A DNA stretch of 29,049 nucleotides from Branchiostoma floridae (Eukaryota > Chordata > Leptocardii > Amphioxiformes > Branchiostomatidae). The DNA lies in NCBI RefSeq assembly GCF_000003815.2, contig NC_049985.1, positions 690,430 through 719,478 on the forward strand, given 5' to 3'. Below the pieces are notes generated by a model. The model was not told the DNA's origin and did no database searches. It saw only the letters and a list, made by a program, of their open reading frames with translations. The position numbers and the translations under genes were made by a program. Shown here one piece after another: positions 19,143-26,100 of the stretch (its first letter is position 1; each line of letters opens with the position of its first letter).

Positions 19143-21220
19143 ATTTATAAAGTTGTTTGAGTAACTGACCTTGTAAGTCCTAGTATTCATCCTCTTGCTT
19201 GATTCAATCAATAACTTTGTCACTTCTGAGAACCAAAAATTAGGTGTGACAAAAGTAAGCAAAGTTTTGTACACCAAATATTAAACCTACCTTATAATCC
19301 AGCACGATGTTGACAATGACTGACATATCGTACAGGTACATGTGTTACAACAGAGACAGGAGTCAGGCATGGAAGGCATATCAGGTAATCTAATCTTAAG
19401 ACGTTTTTTAAATGAGGACATTTCTATCATCCCTTTTGTGACAGAATGCTGGACAAATGGGTAAAATGTTTCCTGAAACAGCTACTAGTAGGCACAACAA
19501 TCCACATTACATGTAAGAACAGACGGCAACTTTCACAGGCACTGGGTGACTCATCTGACCTATTGATATCTGCCCTTGCCAGCTGGAGGTAAGTCATAAA
19601 AATGGTGAGCAGTTCAACAAATGGAATCTGTCTGCCACACATAGATCATGATCAAATTGGCTGGTGTTCAACTTTGTCTAGCATTTATATGTGACCAACA
19701 AGGTGTAGAAAATAATCTTATTTTAACCTCCTTGGTGTGACATGTTCAACATGTATGGTACTTAAATCCTCTTCCTGCTACCTAAATGAACCACAAAATC
19801 AATACAATTACAAATTCTGTGCAAAAATAGCCACCACAATAAATGTTTAGTGGAGCAATCTTAAACACTCAGGCTTCTGACTAAATCCGAGACTCATTTT
19901 GATACACTGGCTTTTTGATAGCCTTCAATTTTCCTCCTCTGACAAATTACACAGGTATCTCGTGAATGTCTTCAATTTTTTAGCAAAATAAAAGGATTGT
20001 GATGTAGTCTAGACTACAGACATCTAAAAGCAACCTACAGTACAGACTTAACCACACATCTCCTACCTTATCACAATATTCAGACACCACAGGCACACAA
20101 TCATGAATGAGTACCTTATGCTGTTTATTAGTGGGCATACCACTTAAACTTGTATAAACACACCTTTCCAATCAGAAATGTGGGTTTTACAAACTTTGTG
20201 ACAACCCAAACAAAGGTCAAGGTCAGGCTATTACACTGTGTTTTCATGTGCCTTTAGTAAGGCTTAACACATTTGGCTTAACTTGGGTCTACAGTTAGTT
20301 ATATGCAAGACTGTGTATACGCTAAAAAAATCTCATCAACACAACTGATTTGGTTGAACGTTACAGCAAAATTCATCTGTGTTGATCAAATAAGACCAAA
20401 GAACCTGCAACAGTGCTGAGTGCAGTATTACAGGGCCATTAAGTTTGTACTATGTATTTAGAGAGTACTGTTTGACTTGTAGTTTTGAGCCACACCAAAA
20501 CAAACTACGTGCCCCAGAAATTCTTAACCTTTAACAGTAGGTCCCAACTTGGTGCTGGTAGTTTGATATTTTCCGTTATTTTTCGCATTTTTTAATGACA
20601 AGAAATACAGAAACATGTTGTACTTTACATGTAAATCAAGAAATGTTCTCGGTGCTTTTGTTTATTTGTGGCAACCTCTCCAGAGCAAATTCAAAATGAT
20701 ACCTGAATCGTTTCAAACATGAATTCAAAATGCTGCAAACCCTTCTTTTCCCTCCTACTATATGTGAAATAAAACCACTGTAAAACTAACTGAATTTACA
20801 GTACATGTACTGTTTTATGATAACCGCTGTGTTCTAATGGTTCCCACTTTCATTTCTCTAACAGATCCCTGTGGAGGCTAGATATGGGGGATAAGCAATC
20901 CCTGGATTAGCCACAGATCCATTTGCAACTCCATTTGCAGTTAAAGCACAGACAAATTATCCTCTCCCTAAATGGGCACTCTGATTGTAGATCATGGTTG
21001 AACTTGACCAAGATGAACTTGATACTAGACTTCCTCCCCATGAAAGTATTTTCCTGTCTCCCAAATAAAACTGTTTCCCACACCAACAGCTGCCACTGCT
21101 GTCAACAGGATAATTGTATTTGCTGAAAATTGCCCAACCTTCGATGGATGTAGATTTGATTTGGGGAAATGTTGGGAGTGATTTTGACCTTGATCCAACA
21201 TTCCTTACACTGAAGTGGTG
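19143..21220. other. Intronic/intergenic, nothing recognised
   Basis: This stretch probably belongs to the first intron of the MS4A-like gene on the minus strand. It is AT-rich, with no open frame resembling a known protein. A weak inverted pair (tcaacacaac/ctgtgttgat) lies near 20335-20390. Confidence 0.45.
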
Positions 21221-21224
21221 GCAA

Positions 21225-21292
21225 GATCTGTATCTGTATCTGTATCTATATAGCCGGTATAACCGCCATTCGGCGTAACACACCAGCACCTA
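21225..21292. repeat. Dispersed repeat, copy 2 (pairs with 15549-15640)
   Basis: tctgtatctgtatctgtatc is followed by agccggtataaccgcc and gtaacacaccagc. It is about 85% identical by eye to the copy near 15549. Confidence 0.65.
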
Positions 21293-21639
21293 TCAAAGGA
21301 AGGCATACATTATGATACCTCTCTGCTTTATCTATGTGTGATTTAAACATAAATGTACATAGAAGAAGATGGAAAACTTACGTTGATGGCATTGCTGCCC
21401 CTACGGCCGGTGAGGCTATGGGACCGGTGAGGTGAGGTACATGTAAAGTGCATGTAAACGCATACAGTTCTCATCCTTAAACTTTAGAAGACCTTAAGAT
21501 AAAAATACCTAATTTCAACCATAGCCTATAGATTTATGAATTTATGATCTTTCATTTATTTTATTTATCTTTTCTTTAAGTCAGCAAATACACCAATACG
21601 ATCTACAGTACAGAGCTTCCTGGCAACATGATTTGTGAT

Positions 21640-22069
21640 CAGATGACAGTGACATGTCCACTATCCTGTCCAAGCTGTAGAGACCACCAACCACTTCCTG
21701 TACCACTGCCCTCGCTATGAAAAGGAAAGACAACACATGCTGCTAGAAGCGGAGAACATATATGAGACATACAACACAGCAGAGGACAGCAGAGACACGG
21801 ACATCACCACGCTAGCTGGAATGAGAGAAGACCTTTCAGAAGGAATCAACGAACAGATGTACATGGCCTTCTCCCAGTACATTGAGAGTACACACCGTTT
21901 CGACGTACTCTCCTAGAAACTCCTCCAGCAACTCTCAAGCACAAGGAACCAAGAGTTAAATACCAAGAGAGACTCTTATCTCAAAAGCGAACCATGTGTT
22001 ACTCAGCACCAAGAGGCCACGTCTAGCGAAATAATAGACGTTGAATGAGGACAACAACAACAACAACAA
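21640..22069 (+). mobile_element. 3' fragment of a second LINE with (CAA)n tail
   Basis: An open frame at 21677-21916 (80 codons, no ATG) reads VETTNHFLYHCPRYEKER and ends DVLS-stop. The preceding bases carry a CPSC in another frame, so a C-x2-C...H-x4-C knuckle typical of LINE ORF2 C-termini is split by a 1-nt frameshift. A ~130-bp 3'UTR and a (CAA)n tail at ~22051-22069 follow. It is 5' truncated and dead, inserted in the plus orientation within the probable first intron of the MS4A-like gene. Confidence 0.7.
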
Positions 22070-22679
22070 TCATTCTCAAATTGCGCAAGAGCTGACAGAA
22101 ATCCCCACAGGATATACAAGGCAAGGTGAGTCATGCGTATATTTCTGGGCGTTTGGTAACGTTAGACCGAAACTGGAAATACAACATTTGCACATATTTA
22201 TAGATTTTCGACTCAAAGTTCTGCTGACAATACAGAACAAAAGAAGACAAACAAAACTCTTTTCACTTCAGCATAAGGCTTCGTTCGTCATCATTCGTTT
22301 CCGTCGATTGCTTTTTCAAGTACAATAGGACACCCTTCTTTTGTTCCTTTGGGTACTGTCATTGTGTGTACATATATACCATATACCGACAAAACAAAGG
22401 AAAACGTCTAGACTTTGTCGATACTACGTGCGTTGCACTTTTGCAAACTATAAAATTTGTCCTCATCTCCTTTTGCAACTTTGCATGTCAAATCATAGTT
22501 AGGTTATAAAGCATGTTCTATAACAGATCACAGACGACAGAGAGTGGATGCTACCTGAAACGCCTGACAGTGTTCAAAATGATTCAGCTGCTTGAGTAAC
22601 TGAACCAGATATAATTTGGCGTAGATGCGTTACACTTTTTCTTTCTCTAGAGTGGAAAGAAACTCACGTCCAACTTACC

Positions 22680-22880
22680 TTCATTCCATCATCGTTGATT
22701 CAGAGAGTCTTTTGTAGCAGAACTTCATGTCTATGACTGCCTGTTCTTCCCTCACTGCTACAGTAGACAATACGTCAGGGCTAAAATTAAGCCGCGCACA
22801 AGCCCACACACGTTAGCTCACACTGAGACAATTTCTGCCGGTAGAGAAACACGAGATATGTCAACAAACTCATTCACTTC
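22680..22880 (-). other. Candidate 5' non-coding exon of the MS4A-like gene
   Basis: On the minus strand a strong donor, GAAG|GTAAGT, lies at 22679/22678. Upstream sequence reaches toward the GLYR1 promoter. It would splice to the acceptor at 18853. This is inferred from splice-site strength and position; the transcription start is not defined. Confidence 0.4.
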
Positions 22881-23143
22881 CGGGTATGGGGACCGGACCA
22901 TTAGGATACGGGGGACCATTACAAATTATTTTAATGATAACAGATATAAGATTTACTAGATTTCATCTATGAACAATATCTTTGATCTAATAAAACTTTC
23001 AATCCAGTAATATGTCTTTTGTGGGTATCATTACATATTTTAGTTAATTATTCTAGCATTTTCAAATTTCAAACCTGGTCCCCCTATTTACCACGTAGAC
23101 TGGTCCTTCCCCTGAGATTTTCCCAGCGTCCCCGGTAGTAAAC
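22860..23143. promoter_or_regulatory. Probable bidirectional promoter between MS4A-like gene and GLYR1
   Basis: ACTTCCGG at 22876-22883 is a consensus ETS (GABPA-type) site, common in TATA-less divergent promoters. AACATGGCGGC (23141-23151), overlapping the GLYR1 start codon, fits the YY1 consensus. No TATA box stands out. About 0.46 kb separates the GLYR1 ATG from the candidate first donor of the minus-strand gene. Confidence 0.5.
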
Positions 23144-26100
23144 ATGGCGGCACAGTTCAACATCGGTGACATCGTTTGGTACGTTTTCCTTCCGCTCTCT
23201 CTCCTCAAATCCTCACGTCAAATCCCCCATTTTCACACCATCCTCGAGAAAAATGTCTGAAGATTTGTCCTGTTGTTTTGTTTCAGGGCCAAGCTGAGCA
23301 GTTTCCCGCCGTGGCCGAGTAAGGTAGGCCGATCTTTGTGTGGGTTGGGACTCCCCCCACCGACGCTATCCGGTCTGCAGACAATAACCGTGTCACATTA
23401 GCGTGCATTTAAACTTTTCTGTACCCAATCTCATCACATTGAGCGCTCCAAAACGTCTGATTGTAAAGACATATTAGTGATAGTTATAGCTTATCTAAGC
23501 TCTAGAGTTGCTATAAATGCGTTTGACAACCTCCGCTGACACATCATAGTGCTCCGCCCGCACGTGATGTTCTACATGGTAAATTATGGGCGGTCTGAAA
23601 CGGCGCATGTTGGGGTAAACAAACAGCGGCTCTGCGATAGGCGCACCTGTCCGTAACATAGTAGGCAGGGATCTGATTAAATTGTCTACAAATCACAAAT
23701 ATTGTAGTAGGCTCTTTGCAAATTTGATGGTCTGTATTCTGACAAATAAGTGAAACTGGGTCATCATTGTCTTAGTTTCAATTTAATTACATACTTTCCA
23801 TTTATGAAGAAAAAAACTACATAACCAACACTCAAATAGTTGGGACTGATGTATGGTTAGATTTTTCATAATGTTTACTAGACAGCTCAACTTTCATGCT
23901 AAATCCCATCTCGGACAGAATCTCAAAAACACCTGCAGACTGTCACCTTAAATTAAAAAAAAAAAAGAAGTTCACCATGCTTATGACTCCGCCACACATA
24001 AGCTGTGGCCTGCCTTCTTATATGATCTTGGTGCAATCTTACTCCACAAGAATCCTTTGGTATCTTGCTAATGTGATTTGACCTGCTGTATATGAAATAC
24101 AAATCTTTGCTCTCCCTGTCCCAGGAACTTATACACCTCCCAGGTAAATAAGCGTGTTCATCGTTCTGATCACGCATTCAAAGCTACGGGAATTTCGGGT
24201 CAATACATGTCAAAGCCCCTGAAACAAGTCAGGACAATATGCAAAATCAAGACAATCATCCAGAGGAGTTCTATTTACAAGTCTTGACATATAAATAGGG
24301 TTTCCAGTCGAAATTATTTGGTATCCAGAGGAATCGAAACATTTATATTTCTTGATAGAGGGTGCTGAAACATGAAAAAAGGAAGTTACGGAACGAAAAT
24401 CGGACCTTCCGTTCCCGAGATATGGCCTTTCGAAGTTGCTGGGCGGTGTCCGCAGGTGTGGCGCCAGGTGTGAAAATTGCATTTTTAATTAGTAATAATT
24501 AAGAAAGTAAAAACATTGTGCCACTCAAACATTCTTTTCTGCACAGTCCAGGTAGCATTTTGTAGCAATCAAGTAAAGATAAGGTGTTTATTTCTCTTTT
24601 TCTTTCACTACAGGTGAGGTCAACCTGCTGAAAATTAAGTTTTTTCAGCATGGCACAGCTGAAAAGTGGCCAATTATTTCCAGATGACCTCTCTTTGAAG
24701 AGCAATAATCATGAAACCGTTCACCCTATAACTAAGATATTTCAAATATTGGAAATATGTAGTAGATTCTCGTCATACAATGTATGGCAGACATTCTAGA
24801 CACATTGTTACGGAATTATTTGCAATCAAAAATGATAATTTGTAGCATATCTCAAAAGGTCAAAGGTCATCAGTACCTGTCTACACATAATATATATGTG
24901 AAGTCACATTATCTTCCATATACATGTAGTTCATTGAATATCAGCAATACTTCACTCCTAGAGGGTTTTGGAACTTGCTAATTCTAAATTTACCATCAAA
25001 ACTATCATAATCCACCAGGAAATGCTACTTTTAAGACATATGATGACCAAAAGTATATGAAATATATTACTAGTACCTATAAACTATGATCGACTGACAT
25101 TGTACTGGTTTATTCAAGTTTATTCGCACCCAACTGGCTGAATTGCACAACAATTGATAATTCTTTGGAATTACAACATTTGGCAGAAAAGACTTGGTAG
25201 CTCTTCTTCTAAGTTGCACAGCTTGTACCATTTTTGTGATGTTCCAGTTGCTATTACCAATGCAGCATCTTTTGCATATCTGAAAAATCATTGCATTGAA
25301 ATATCAGCAAAAACCCATGTGTCCTTGATATCACATTCAACAACTTGCTATGTTATTATTGATTTTTGGATCATACAATGTAAAAAGTGAACTTCAGTCA
25401 TCATCTCAACGCAAATATGTTCACATTGGACACATGATTTTTCCTTTCGGATGAAGTTGGTGACAAAGAAAACAAAAAAGTTTTGCGTCGCAAACCTGAA
25501 CAAAATGTGACCGAACATGCCTACACTTATGTGGTTATAGTATGTGGTTACCTCATTATCTGTATACAATCTAATGAGTATCAAAACGCTATAATTTACG
25601 TAGAAAACGCAAATGTTTTGATAATTATGGAACCGCCCAACTATGCCGGGGTATACGGCGCGGCCGTGACTCACGGCGGGCCGGCTCGCGCCCTGACTCG
25701 GCGCACCACACGGAGCTCTCACATCGCCAACTCACAACAAATCCCCTCATGTTATACATCATTTTAAAGCTTAGAAAACGCTTGTTACACACATGGTTGT
25801 GCATTTTTGAAAAGTTTAGATATCAGTGGTGAAAAACGCCGCCCAATTTTTCAAACTATTGGCAGATCACCTTAGGATTGAGGTACAAAAAATGCACACA
25901 TACCAAATTGAAGCTTGTTTTCTTGTCTATCCGATCCTACCATATATGGGTTGCTTCCAAATAAGGCTGAGATGCAAATCAGGCTGACGCAACGCCATGC
26001 CCGCAGAACGCTCGAACACGAGAACGCGGAAGTGACTTTCCCGGCTCGCGAGGCATTTTTCCGAAGGCCATATCTCAACAATCTTTTATCCCCTGCTTAA

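Noticed and set aside
21240-21300. Telomere-like or simple (tctgta)n array
   Set aside because: Only about three short units are present, and they belong to a longer dispersed repeat also found at 15549.
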